A stretch of DNA of 64,000 bases from positions 123,636,124 to 123,700,123 of the forward strand of contig NC_083347.1 in the NCBI RefSeq assembly GCF_019175385.1. Direction: 5' to 3'. This DNA is from Lycium barbarum (taxonomy: Eukaryota; Streptophyta; Magnoliopsida; Solanales; Solanaceae). Below, in pieces: positions 54,101 to 64,000 of the stretch. The position numbers were made by a program, and so were the translations under genes. Each line of letters opens with the position of its first letter. Within the stretch, counting starts at the first letter, position 1. The notes below the pieces were generated by a model. That model was given only the letters and a program-made list of their open reading frames with translations, did no database searches and was not told the origin of the DNA.

Positions 54101-57100
54101 ATATTGTAGGTGGTTCTCTCTGATTCTAGGATTTTTTTTCTTTCAATATGCATGGGCGGGTGTTAGCTAGATCCAATACAAGGACATTACGGAATCAAAA
54201 CTTGGAGCAAATGCTAATTCTTGTGAATGCTTCTGAAAAGATCATACGTTTACTTGTACCAAGTTGTACATTACCAAAGAAAAGATTCTTTTTTCTTAAG
54301 AGGATGTTCCATTAATCATGAGTAGTGGAAAAATTCAAAATCATGTGGTACTTAGTTATTATTTGTTTGAGTTTCTTTCAGCACCAGTCTTAAAAGTTGC
54401 TTCCTTTAGATCATTTGAACTTTTATTGATCAACTTCAAAACACTAGAATTTTTGTTTCGTAGTCACTTATCTCCATCTTGTCATTCTGTAAGCATTCAA
54501 GACGAAAAAAACGTGTCCATCACTGTTAGACTCCCTTTTCTATATTAATTGGTCTTTTTTTTCTTTTTTTTTCATTAGTAGACGAAGTTTCGCAGTTTTA
54601 TCCAAAATGAATAATGTGGGAGCCATCTCCACTAAAGAGTTTCCTCTGGGTTTGGATGCGAGTTCTGAGGAAGAATACTCTTCTCAATCTAATTTGCTCC
54701 AAGATTTCACTAGTATCCCCACCATTGACAAAGCATGGACTTTCACATCTGACGGTGGTATGATTTCTTTAGTTTTTCATTCTCTTTGTTTTGGTGATGA
54801 ACAATAATAATTGCTGTGTTTGGTACGAAGGAATATGTTTTCCATGGAAAATATTTTTTTAGAAGATGTTTTCTTGGAAAACAAGTGGGTTTCTTACTCT
54901 TTTTTTTCCCGGTGTTTGGTAAGTAAGCAAATTTTTTTTTCATTCCAAGAGCATTTATATGTAATCTAGTAAAACACTATGGAGGTGGGATGGAGTGGGG
55001 AGTGGGGGTTCGAGGGTGGTGCCGGGTGGGATGGTCAAGTGGTGGCAGTTGGGCCGTTGGGTGGGTGGGGAGGAGACAATGGTCTTGGAAAATGATTTAT
55101 GGAACTTGTTTTTCCTACTTCCATTAGGGAAGTCATTTTCCTCATTTTTAAGGAATTTATTTTCCTAGAGTATGCCAAAGTATTTTGACCAACCAAACAT
55201 GGGAAAATAGGAAAGAAAATGCTTTCCTCCATACCAAACACGCCCTAAATCTGACCTGGAGGATAAAAATGGTGTAGTATTAGTTAAATTCTTCCCTTCC
55301 CACTTAAATATTATGCTTTATTCTTTAACTGCTGCTAGTTTTTAACCCTTTTTCTACCTTTCAAGGTTCCCAAGGTATGTTCTCAATGAGCCAACCAAAT
55401 CTCCTTGCCAACAAGAAGAGGAGATACATATTACCTTGTCAAATTTCTAAAGAAAGTAAAAGTGCTGTAAGCTTTAAATGGGCTGCTTTCCCTATCGAGA
55501 TGTCCAACGTGTCTATGATGATCCCATCACCTTCAGGCTCAAAGCTTCTTGTAGTTAAGAATCCTGAAAATGATTCTCCAACCAAGTTTGAAATTTGGGG
55601 TCGATCTTTGGTCGAAAAGGAGTTTTGTGTTCCTGCTTCTGTCCATGGCTCTGTATATTCAGATGGATGGTAAGTTATTATATGAACTAAACATCGAGAA
55701 AATGATAAAAATAGTCCCTGATGTTTGCAGGTAGGTTCAGAATAGTTGCTTTAAGAATGCAATGAACAACTTTGGTCCTTTAAGTTTGTCAACAGTTAAC
55801 ACTTTTAGTTTCCGTCAAATATGTACCGAACTCTGTTCGTTAGATTTGACAGGAATTATTAAAAAAAAGAAAAAAGAGAAAAGGAAATTAGCAGGAACTC
55901 ATATTTAGAGGTATAATTTTTGTAGTTTCTGCTATTTTTGATTAATTTCTAGAGTCTGGTCCAGCTTTTGAGGTGTAATTTCTTTATATCTTTTTAGTGT
56001 CTAGTGCAGTTTTTTGTGTTACATATTTTAGGATATGGTGGGACTTTCTTGGGTTTTATGGTTAAATCTGCCCTTTTTGGTTTCCATCAAACTAACTAAC
56101 ATAAATTGTTTAATATTTGACGTAGACTAAAAGTGTTAAACATTTAGCAAACTTAAAGGACCAAAGCTGTTTTAGTGCATACTTAAGGGACCATTTTTGT
56201 CATTTTCTGCTAAACATCACTTTACTTACTTCACTTTCCCATACACTCACTTGGTGTTTGTTAAAATTTGATAATGCAGGTTTGAGGGAATATCATGGAA
56301 CAACGATGAAACTCTTATTGCTTATGTCGCTGAGGAGCCTGCTCCCTCGAAGCCTACATTTACTACTTTTGGTTATAAGAAAGATAATTCTACAGATAAG
56401 GATAGTGGGAGTTGGAAAGGTCAAGGGGACTGGGAAGAGGAGTGGGGGGAAACCTATGCTGGAAAAAGACAACCTGCTCTTTTCATCATCGATGTCAACA
56501 GGTATGACAATTTGTTATATGGCAATATACACCGATAGCCCCTTAAACTTGCCAGTATATTTCATTTAGATATTCGAATTACTACCTGTTTTGATCGAGC
56601 ACCTGAACACATGATAAAGTTTCCTATTAGACATTTTTGACTCAATACTTTTAAAAGCTTTTGCGTGTGTTCTCAAGCGCCCTTTACGTAGATAAGTTAA
56701 GCACATAAATATGTCACCACCTTTAATTATATGCATTAGCCTCAATAAGCCGTAAAACCTCAAGCATGTTCCAATTGAAGTTGATGTATAATTAAAGGAG
56801 GGGCATATTTTATGTGATTAACTTTTCTATGTAATAGGCGTTTGAGAACACGCGCAGTTTTTTTTTTTTTAAAATGAGTCAGGAGTATCTAATAAGAGCA
56901 CTTTATCATGTGTTTAGGTGCTCAATTAGAATAGGCTATAGTTCGAGTGCTTAAATGAAATTCACTGACAATCTTAAGGGGTTGACGATGTATTCAACCT
57001 CGTTATTTTTGCTTGTATCAGTCTGGTAAAAGGATTTAGTTTTGATGTCTTTGGATAGAAACCCTAAATATAAATTTATGCAGTGGAGAAGTACGTCCTG

Positions 57101-60100
57101 TTGAAGGAATGGGGAAGTCACTGAGTGTCGGACAAGTTGTATGGGCTCCATCCCGTGAAGGCTTGCAACAATATCTGGTTTTCGTTGGGTGGCCATCAGA
57201 TCCTAGAAAGTTGGGTATAAAATATTGCTATAACAGGCCTTGTGCCTTGTATGCTGTTAGAGCTCCACTTTCAAAGTTAGAAGTCCATCAATCTGGGTAA
57301 GTAACTTGCTAGTTACCAGAAATGAAAATGTTGTGGATTAACTACATCTGCTTTTGTATAGATGTAGTATATAGGGAACTTATAGCATGTCTGACCAAGC
57401 TTCTCCAAGGCCAGAAGTGTTTTTTTTCAAAGTTAAGGTGTTTGGCCATACTTTTAGGAGAAGAAAAAGTGCTTTTGAGTAGAAGCAAAAGCTGTTTTAA
57501 GAAGCTGAAAAAAGTAGCTTCTCCCCAAAAATGCTTTTTTGAAAAGCACTTTTGGAAAATATACCTAGAAGCACTTTTTAAAAGCTTGGCCAAACACGAA
57601 TTGATGCTCAAAAGTGTTTTTCAAATTGATTAACCAAACACAAACTACTTCTCACGAAAACTATTGTTTTTTTGTTATGAAAAAACACTATGCAAAATAA
57701 ATTGATTTTATAAGCCTGGCCAAACAGGCTATTAGCTAGTGGAGAATTCTTGTATATCTGATTTATGCATTTTTGGTAGTCTCAACTGACTTTTTGTCAC
57801 TTTCAGAACTAATGCAGCCAACAATGTATCTCCGATTAAGCTGACACAAAGCATAAGTAGTGCTTACTTTCCTCGTTTCAGGTTTGTCTTGAATTACTTG
57901 TCTGGCCAATTCCTCCCCGTCCCCTAGAATAAAAAAGAGAGAGAAAAAAAGAAAAATGGTAGAAAAAAGGGAAAAGGAGATGTGTGGATGAAGAAGTCAT
58001 TCCCCTAATTCCTTTTCATTAAGATAACATTTGAAAAACATCAGTTGGATCTAACTAGTCTTTTCAATAAATTTTGCAGCCCGGATGGAAAATTGCTTAT
58101 ATTTTTGTCTGCTAGAAGTTCAGTAGATTCATGGGCACATTCTGCAACTGGTTCACTTCATAGGATTGATTGGTCATTCAGCGGAAAGCCAACTCCAGAT
58201 GCTAAAATTGTTGATGTGGTAGACTCACGTTTTGTAATTCTGATTACTTGCATCAGCACTTTGAGGCTAGTTATCATGAACCATTTTAGCAGTATTATTT
58301 ACTTTTAATTGATTCCGAGCTTTATCCTATGGTCAGCACACCTACTAGGGGTTTCAAATGGGCGGGTGGGTCACAACCCAACCCGCCCAATTCTTACTAA
58401 GTTTTAATTTCTTTGTATGTTCTTTTATAATTTTTTAAGTACCTAACAAAACTTTTGTTTTTCTTTTCTTACGGCTATATATAACATATCAAATTAAAAC
58501 ATGTCTTTTTGGAATATTTTAATAAGATTTCTCATGGGTCAATTTGGGTTACATATCAGCCCAACTTTTAGATGGGCTGAAATGGGTTGGGCTAAAATGG
58601 GCTGAGCCAATAAATTGGCGGGTCAATGACCAGCCCAAACTTGGGCGGGTCAATGACCAGCCCAAACTTGGGCGGGTCATGTTTTCATGGGCTAATTTGC
58701 CACCCCTACTCATGCTGCGAGGGGCAACTGCAGGTTCCTGTTGTGACGTGTCCTGAGGATGGCTGCTTCCCTGGCCTTTACTGCTTTAGTGTTCTTAATA
58801 GACCTTGGCTTTCCGATGGACATACTATAATTTTATCTTCTATCTGGGGCAGCACACAAGTAATAATTTCAGTAAATGTGATAAGGTGACCAAATATTTT
58901 GTTACTCAATCTGAATGGCATGAATTCTTTTTCTGTACCAATGAGTTAATAATTGTGATATGCGTCTTTATCAAAAAAAAATAGTGGAAGTGTATCGCGC
59001 ATTAGCCCTGGAGACTCTAGCTTCTCTTGGAATTTGCTTGCACTAGATGGTGACAACATCATAGCTGGTAAGAATCAGTGTTGATACTTAAGTTATATAC
59101 TTTATACTGGTTCCTGTAAACTGTAATAGTACTCCCATTAATCAAAGAGTCTGGCATTTTTTTCCGGTTATAGTTTGTAGTAGTCCCGTTGATGTTCCTG
59201 CAATCAAGTATGGTTCCCTTGTCCGTAAGGCATCCACAGAGGACTCATGGAGTTGGTTAGATGTTTCAAGCCCCATATCTAGATGCTCTGAAAAGGTCTG
59301 TCTGTTTTCTTTGTTTATTTTTTTTTCCTTTATTTATTATTTCATCTAGTCTGTTCTGTTAGGCATTTACTTGCTAGGATGGCTTTTCTGAAATTTAAAT
59401 GTCCCCAAATATGCTCACAGGTTACATTTTTGCTGTCTTCCCGCCAATTTAGTGTTATGAAGATTCCTGTCAGGGATATCTCGCAGAACCTTACTAAAGG
59501 TAATAACTCATCGCACTCTTCACTAAAGACTTGCTTACAGGTAGACGTGGATTTCTTGGGATAGGTTTATGTATCGTGATATAAAGACCAACTTCTTGCC
59601 ATAACCTTATGCAAACCTGTTTCTTTTGATAGATTGCAGCTATTCCTAATGTTTTCTCATCTATAGGGTAGGAAAGCTATTAAAAAATGAACAATTTATT
59701 TATCTGTCAAGCTGTTTGATTACTCGCAGTGATTCTCCCATGAGTGCATAGGGGGTTAAGAACCCCATTGAACTTAAGGGCAAGTTTATAAATTCATGGA
59801 AGGACGTATGATTGTGACCTCTTATGCTATTTGCAGATCAATAGATGCTTGGATCCTTCCAGATTACTAATCTCTGCTGTTTTTACTATAACCTTCAATG
59901 AGTTTTATTCATGTTAGGTGCCAGCAAACCGTACGAGGCTATCTTTGTATCCTCCAAGTTGCAGAGCCGTAACGTGTGCGATCCACTGATTGTAGTCCTT
60001 CACGGAGGTCCTCATTCTACTTCATTGTCAAGCTTCTCAAAGTCCTTGGCTTTCCTTTCCTCACTTGGTTATAGCTTGTTGATTGTAAATTATAGGTAAC

Positions 60101-62778
60101 CAACATTACTGACTTCTTTCTTCACACCTCTGTTAATTATAATGGTTACTGAAATATAACTCCGACAGTGAAATACTAGTAACGTATATTTGAGATGCTA
60201 GATTAATGTTAAAACTCCCTCTGTCCTGATATATGTGAAACACCTTTCGATATTTAGTAACATTTTAATTTTATAATACCCATTTTACCCTTAATGAGAT
60301 GATTTATAGCCACATATATGTATGACTTATTTTAGACCACAAGTTTCAAGTCTTCCTTTGTTTCTTAAACTCCGTACTGTTGATGAGCACTTTTTATTTA
60401 ATCTCCTCACAGAGGCTCCTTGGGTTTTGGCGAGGAAGCAGTACAATCTCTTCCTGGGAAAATTGGATCACAGGTACTTGTTTGCAGTCTCTTCGTTTTC
60501 TTTCCCTTAAAAGGTTTCTTCCTTACTTTTGTTTAGGCTTGAGTGGTTTTGTTATATGAAATAGAATTTCTCCTTTTTCATAATAATTCTATTAAGGGAT
60601 TTGGAACCTAAGAGTGTTTGTACTCTTTTTTCATAATCTGCAGGATGTTAATGATGTACTTGCTGCTATAGATCATGTCATTGAAAAGGGACTTGTGGAT
60701 CCATCTAAAATAGCTGTGCTCGGAGGGTCCCACGGTGGATTTTTGACAACTCACTTGATTGGCCAGGTCTACCAATTTCCTAATACGCCACTGTCTTTTA
60801 TGGTTTCTATATGCACCCATTTTTCTGAACTTACTTATGGTGCTTGTCAAATTTGTTCAATAAACATTTGTGGTGCTTCACAAAGCGAACCTGGACAATT
60901 TTTTTTTTTTTTTAAATGACTATTGCTTGATAGTTCTGTTACTATTTTTGTAGGCACCGGATAAGTTTGCAGCAGCAGTTGCAAGGAACCCTGTCTGCAA
61001 CCTCGCTTTGATGGTCGGTACATCGGATATACCTGATTGGTGCTATGCAGAGACATTTGGAGATAAGGGAAAATCAAGTTTTACAGAGGCTACTTCAGCT
61101 GAGCATCTTGACGCCTTTTACCGAAAATCACCAATTCTACACATCTCCAAGGTATACGCCTCTGTCAAATCTGTATTCGACAGTCTCTTGTGTTAAGCAA
61201 TTTATCTTTCTGTTAGTTCTCTAGAAATGCCTGCTTAAATTGGAAAAAAAAATTGAAATTATAAGTCATGCTAGATTTCAAGGATCACGGATACTGTTAC
61301 AATCAACCTCTCTATAATAGAGTCGTTTGTCCGGATATATTTTGGTGCTATGGTGAATTGGTTTTTTTGATAACCGTGGTGTCCGGGCCAGCTTGCACGC
61401 ACCTCGACCAGTTCCACGGGATACCTTCCACCAGCAACAGGTACCAGGTAACTCTATCCACCAAGGCTAGGACAGATGAGAATAAATCACCTTGTATTTT
61501 TGTTTCTGCTGGATTTGAACCTAAGACGTCATAGTTCTCAACCCACTTCATTGACCACTAGGTCACCCCATTGGGTGCTAGCTAATTATTGTTATGCGAA
61601 CATATAATATAAAATAACATGAAAAATCCGTTCCAAAAAAACTTGGCCGTTATAATAAAATGTTGGTGTGAAGGATGACTGTTATAGAGGTGTGACTGTA
61701 TATGCGTCTCCAACATCCTTGTGTTTGCCAATTTTGCAGGTCAGAACTCCTACGCTTTTCTTGTTAGGTGCTAAGGACCTCCGTGTACCGATGTCTACTG
61801 GGTTGCAGGTGAGATTTCTTATCATCTTTCTAGTTGCTTGTTTTATTCATTGAACATAAAGGTTCATTCTTAAATGGAATCAAGTGAGATTTCTTATCAT
61901 CTTCCTAGTTGCACCTTTTGTTGGTTGCATATCATGTTTCATTTTTAACATGATATCAAGGGTATGGGCAAACTCCTTTTTTTTTTTTTTTTTTGGTGTG
62001 TTCATGGTCTATATCATTTACCTTTTGGTTCCTTTGAACAACTATGAACCAATCCATTATATGATCATATCTCTGCGGACTCTAGTTGTTGGCTCTATTG
62101 ATAAAGACAATCTACAAGCTTTGTGTTTACTGATAAACTGTTGTAAAAAGGATCTGTTGAAGTACGCAATCATCTATGGACCAAAAATGTTATATGTGCT
62201 GCCGCCCAATTGGCAATAAGAATCAGTGAATCACGTAATTCAGTGAGATGAAGGCGGGTTAGTTATTGTTTATAAGCCAGTTTCACGCACGAGATTCCTG
62301 TAGGTATAGAAGATTGGATGTCGTTCATAGAAAACCATATCCTTTTGTTCGGTTTTCTACTTTTTGGCATACTTATATACGGGTGTGTTTTGCCCATTGT
62401 TAATAAATTCCTATTATTTGATCAAAATGGAGCCATTACAGTACTATTTGCTCCGGTATAATAAGTGATGGCCTTTTAAGTTTTGGTTACTCATTTCTAT
62501 ACAATGTATTGCTTAAGAAAGTGTGTGATTTGCACTCTTATCATGTGCAGTATGCTCGGGCGATGAAGGAGAAAGGAGTGGAGGTTAAAGTCATCGTGTT
62601 CCCCGAGGACACTCATGCACTTGATAGGTAATCTGGTTCTATGTCCTCCATGAGTTTCATTTCCACTCTTTTGCTTTCATATTTTGAACTCACATATATA
62701 CATCTCTTTTGCAGACCACAATCTGACTTTGAAAGCTTTTTAAACATTGGAGTGTGGTTTAAGAAGTACTGCAAATAG
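51079..62778 (+). CDS. Acylamino-acid-releasing enzyme (AARE, S9 prolyl-oligopeptidase family)
   Basis: Exons: 51079-51188, 54579-54757, 55366-55669, 56280-56501, 57084-57296, 57807-57881, 58080-58218, 58734-58885, 58985-59067, 59174-59295, 59421-59499, 59918-60095, 60413-60473, 60644-60766, 60954-61151, 61740-61808, 62551-62627, 62715-62778. They join in frame to 815 residues. AARE removes N-acylated amino acids from peptides and can degrade oxidised proteins. An N-terminal beta-propeller (for example SPDGKLLIFLSARSSVDSW) leads to an alpha/beta-hydrolase domain: VVLHGGPHS, GGSHGG with Ser668, LLGAKDLRVP with Asp759, FPEDTHALDR with His791. Exon 1 is my inference: MTNIVSSPLAAIRTHSHSFP, Ser/Arg-rich without acids, a GTAAAT donor and exactly matching phase into RRSFAVLSKM. 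If it is wrong, translation starts at 54607 and gives 769 residues, close to known plant AAREs. Introns hold several MITEs and SINEs. Confidence 0.93.
51608..51823. mobile_element. MITE with CTCCCTCCATTTCAATTTAT ends
   Basis: Flanked by TA. The left end CTCCCTCCATTTCAATTT pairs loosely with AAATTCAAACAGAGAGAG at the right. A related piece is in AARE intron 12 at about 60,214-60,400. Lies in AARE intron 1. Confidence 0.7.
52136..52370. mobile_element. Stowaway-like MITE
   Basis: CTCCCTCCGGTTCAAAAAGA at the left and TGTTTGAACGGAAGGGAG at the right, flanked by TA on both sides. Internal GTGTCCACT / AGTAGACAC also pair. Lies in AARE intron 1. Confidence 0.85.
52743..53027. mobile_element. MITE with GACATAATACATAAACAGACCC ends
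   Basis: The 30-bp ends (GACATAATACATAAACAG... and ...CTGTTTATGTATTATGCC) are almost perfect inverses. GTGCACAAGTAGGCACCTCA pairs with GAGGTGCCTACTTGTGCAC inside. Same family as 45138-45401. Lies in AARE intron 1. Confidence 0.9.
53105..53287 (-). mobile_element. Full-length TS-type SINE with perfect target duplication
   Basis: On the minus strand it opens GGGGAGCCTTGGCGTAACTG (A box) and has GGTCACGGGTTCGAGCC (B box), then the TS body to the GGGAGCTTAGTGCACC end. A perfect 19-bp direct repeat ATTTAGATTCTCTTTCACT flanks it (53086-53104 and 53288-53306). Lies in AARE intron 1, antisense. Confidence 0.97.
54812..55248. mobile_element. Fold-back MITE in AARE intron 2
   Basis: TGTGTTTGGTACGAAGGAA at the left is mirrored by TCCATACCAAACACGCCC at the right. 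The centre contains a G-rich GGTGGGATGG tract. A left-end fragment recurs at 33,598-33,650. Confidence 0.8.
55703..56212. mobile_element. Fold-back element in AARE intron 3
   Basis: GATAAAAATAGTCCCTGATG at the left and AAGGGACCATTTTTGTC at the right are inverse partners. GACCAAAG and CTTTGGTCC also pair. Confidence 0.6.
56523..56995. mobile_element. Fold-back element in AARE intron 4
   Basis: CCCCTTAAACTTGCCAGT and the inverse GACAATCTTAAGGGG, with TTGATCGAGCACCTGAACAC pairing to TTTAGGTGCTCAATTAGA and TGTTCTCAAGCGCC to GGCGTTTGAGAACA. Confidence 0.75.
57395..57735. mobile_element. MITE in AARE intron 5
   Basis: TAGCATGTCTGACCAAGCTT at the left and GCCTGGCCAAACAGGCTA at the right. Many AGCTT/AAGCACTTTT inverted pairs occur inside. 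Related to 8999-9351. Confidence 0.65.
58345..58712. mobile_element. hAT-like MITE with GGGCGGG repeats in AARE intron 7
   Basis: TAGGGGTTTCAAATGGGCGG at the left and the inverse TAATTTGCCACCCCTA at the right. Inside, GGGCGGGTCAATGACCAGCC is repeated in tandem at about 58,615-58,680. The right end is only about 20 bp from exon 8. Confidence 0.8.
61361..61570 (-). mobile_element. Full-length tRNA-derived SINE in AARE intron 15
   Basis: On the minus strand it opens GGGGTGACCTAGTGGTCAAT (A box) with AGGTTCAAATCCAGC (B box) and ends CGGTTATC(A)n. This matches a common Solanaceae SINE layout. A TTGGTGCTA-like direct repeat flanks it imperfectly (about 61,342 and 61,572). Confidence 0.85.
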
Positions 62779-64000
62779 ATGAATTCTAAATTTCTATTGA
62801 TGTCCTTTGTCACATTCCTTCATGCTGAATGCCAGTATAACTAAATTATTAAATTGACCTCACATGGAGTTTTCTTCTTTCTACATGATATAGCAGCTCT
62901 AGTATAGCTTTTGAAAAAGGGAAAAAAAATGTTATACCTCTATATTTTGACAATAATTTTTAAACTTTGGGGAGACAATATTTTGGTTTATTTATTCAGT
63001 TTGTTTGTTTTAGCTAATTCTAAGATGTATAAAAAGAAAAGATCCTAGTATCACTGTACTCTGCACTCAAATTAGTGTGATGTAAATCAATCAAGGCAAA
63101 CGAACAATAACTTTGGTGTTGCTTTTAATCATGGAGTTGCGAGCAGTCACATAAACAGAATTGTGTAATTGTTTATATCGTCCGCTCTTTTGAAAGAATT
63201 TTAAAGTCATGGGTGTTAAATTACTTTTAGTCGTAGAGTTGCAAATAATCACATAAGGAAAATATAATTTTCTAATATTTAAGATATTTAGTTAATTAAA
63301 TTATTAACCATTAAACATTTCCTTATTTGAATAGGTAAAAACTTTTTACAATTAATAATTTAACATCAATTAAGATTTCATTAATATAAATTATTATTTT
63401 TCTAACATTTAGAAATACAAGCCCGTTTGGCTTAGCTAGCTAATAAGTACTATGTTGAAAAATACTTTCAAGTGTTGAAACTGATTTAATAAATAAGTAA
63501 TTATGTGTTTGGATAAAAGAGTTGAAAAACTGATAATAAGCAGTTGAAATGTTTACTAATAAAGTTTTTATAAATACCTTTTTCTATTAAAATGATTTAA
63601 ATGCCTTTAAAGTTATATCCACTAATAAGGACGCCATTTTTGCTAAATTTACATTCCAAATTAATTGAAATATAAAATTATTTATGTCTAATTATTTTTA
63701 ATACAAAATTAATTATAAAATATTACTTTCGATGAAAAGTAGTTATTTTATGATAAACGAAAATATAATCGACATTATTTCTTAAACACAACACAAACGA
63801 ATTTTAAAACGTAAAGAAGATGAAGGGTGATTTACCAAAAGGAAAACTTAACAATCATAAATTCAATAGCACAAAGAGATGGGAAAAAAGACCAAATTTA
63901 GTTTCTTTGGTTGAACATCAAGACCAAAGTTAACTAAATATCGTTTATAACGAGATGTGGAGTAAGATACGGCGTAGCATATTGGATCTCATATAATAAA
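62779..64000. other. AARE 3' flank and intergenic DNA
   Basis: AT-rich. Contains a degraded CCCGTTTGGCTTAGCT MITE-like end at about 63,422 resembling 4345-4850. No gene recognised up to the window edge. Confidence 0.55.

Noticed and set aside
54318..54548. Candidate first exon of AARE just upstream of 54,579
   Set aside because: No donor in phase joins it to the 54579 acceptor, and its composition is not leader-like. The 51,079 exon fits better.

Overview
This window is plant nuclear DNA, almost certainly from a Solanaceae species. The genes are intron-rich with GT/AG splice sites, and the proteins match plant families. The repeats are typical of Solanaceae: a TS-type SINE, TTG-tailed SINE/RTE-LINE 3' ends, hAT-, Stowaway- and Harbinger-like MITEs, and GC-rich non-coding LTR-like elements. 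The exact species cannot be fixed by reading alone.

Layout, left to right. (1) 1-6,733, minus: the first five exons of an MRS2/CorA-type Mg2+ transporter closest to plant MRS2-3; the rest lies beyond the left edge. Its introns hold a DUF4283 relic, several SINE pieces and a tandem intron repeat. (2) 9,752-15,886, minus: a two-exon SEC23-family COPII coat gene (915 codons-worth of protein) with an unusual six-copy Ser/Asn-rich repeat inserted between its zinc finger and trunk domain. Its promoter and first ~65 codons are tandemly duplicated at 16,632-17,403 as a frameshifted pseudogene. (3) 17,404-25,985: an ~8.6-kb tandem higher-order array (period about 2.1 kb) of degenerate type I (AGL62-like) MADS-box gene copies on the minus strand, interrupted by an LTR-like element and a SINE tail. 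(4) 26-29.9 kb: minisatellites and fold-back repeats. (5) 29,935-33,498: a decayed hAT transposon with two BED zinc-finger fragments. (6) 33.5-36 kb: a diverged ~1.5-kb direct duplication and a perfect-TIR MITE. (7) 36,725-38,679, plus: a complete three-exon Aux/IAA repressor. (8) 40,310-45,694, minus: a seven-exon bHLH factor of the UNE12/bHLH7 group, with a 5'-truncated RTE LINE in its last intron. (9) 46.4-50.3 kb: a Harbinger-like MITE swollen by a C-rich satellite, then an LTR-like element. (10) 51,079-62,778, plus: an 18-exon acylamino-acid-releasing enzyme (acylaminoacyl-peptidase). I reconstruct a separate first exon encoding a plastid-transit-like leader. (11) 62.8-64 kb: AT-rich intergenic DNA.

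The five genes have unrelated jobs (Mg2+ transport, vesicle budding, auxin response, transcription, protein turnover), so there is no operon-like logic. What unites the window is repeated local tandem duplication. Exon edges, splice sites and promoters have been copied next to themselves in SEC23, Aux/IAA and AARE, intron DNA in the Mg2+ transporter, and whole genes in the MADS array. I see no clear sign of a wholly new functional system. The best candidates for follow-up are the MADS array, the SEC23 repeat insert and the duplicated splice sites.
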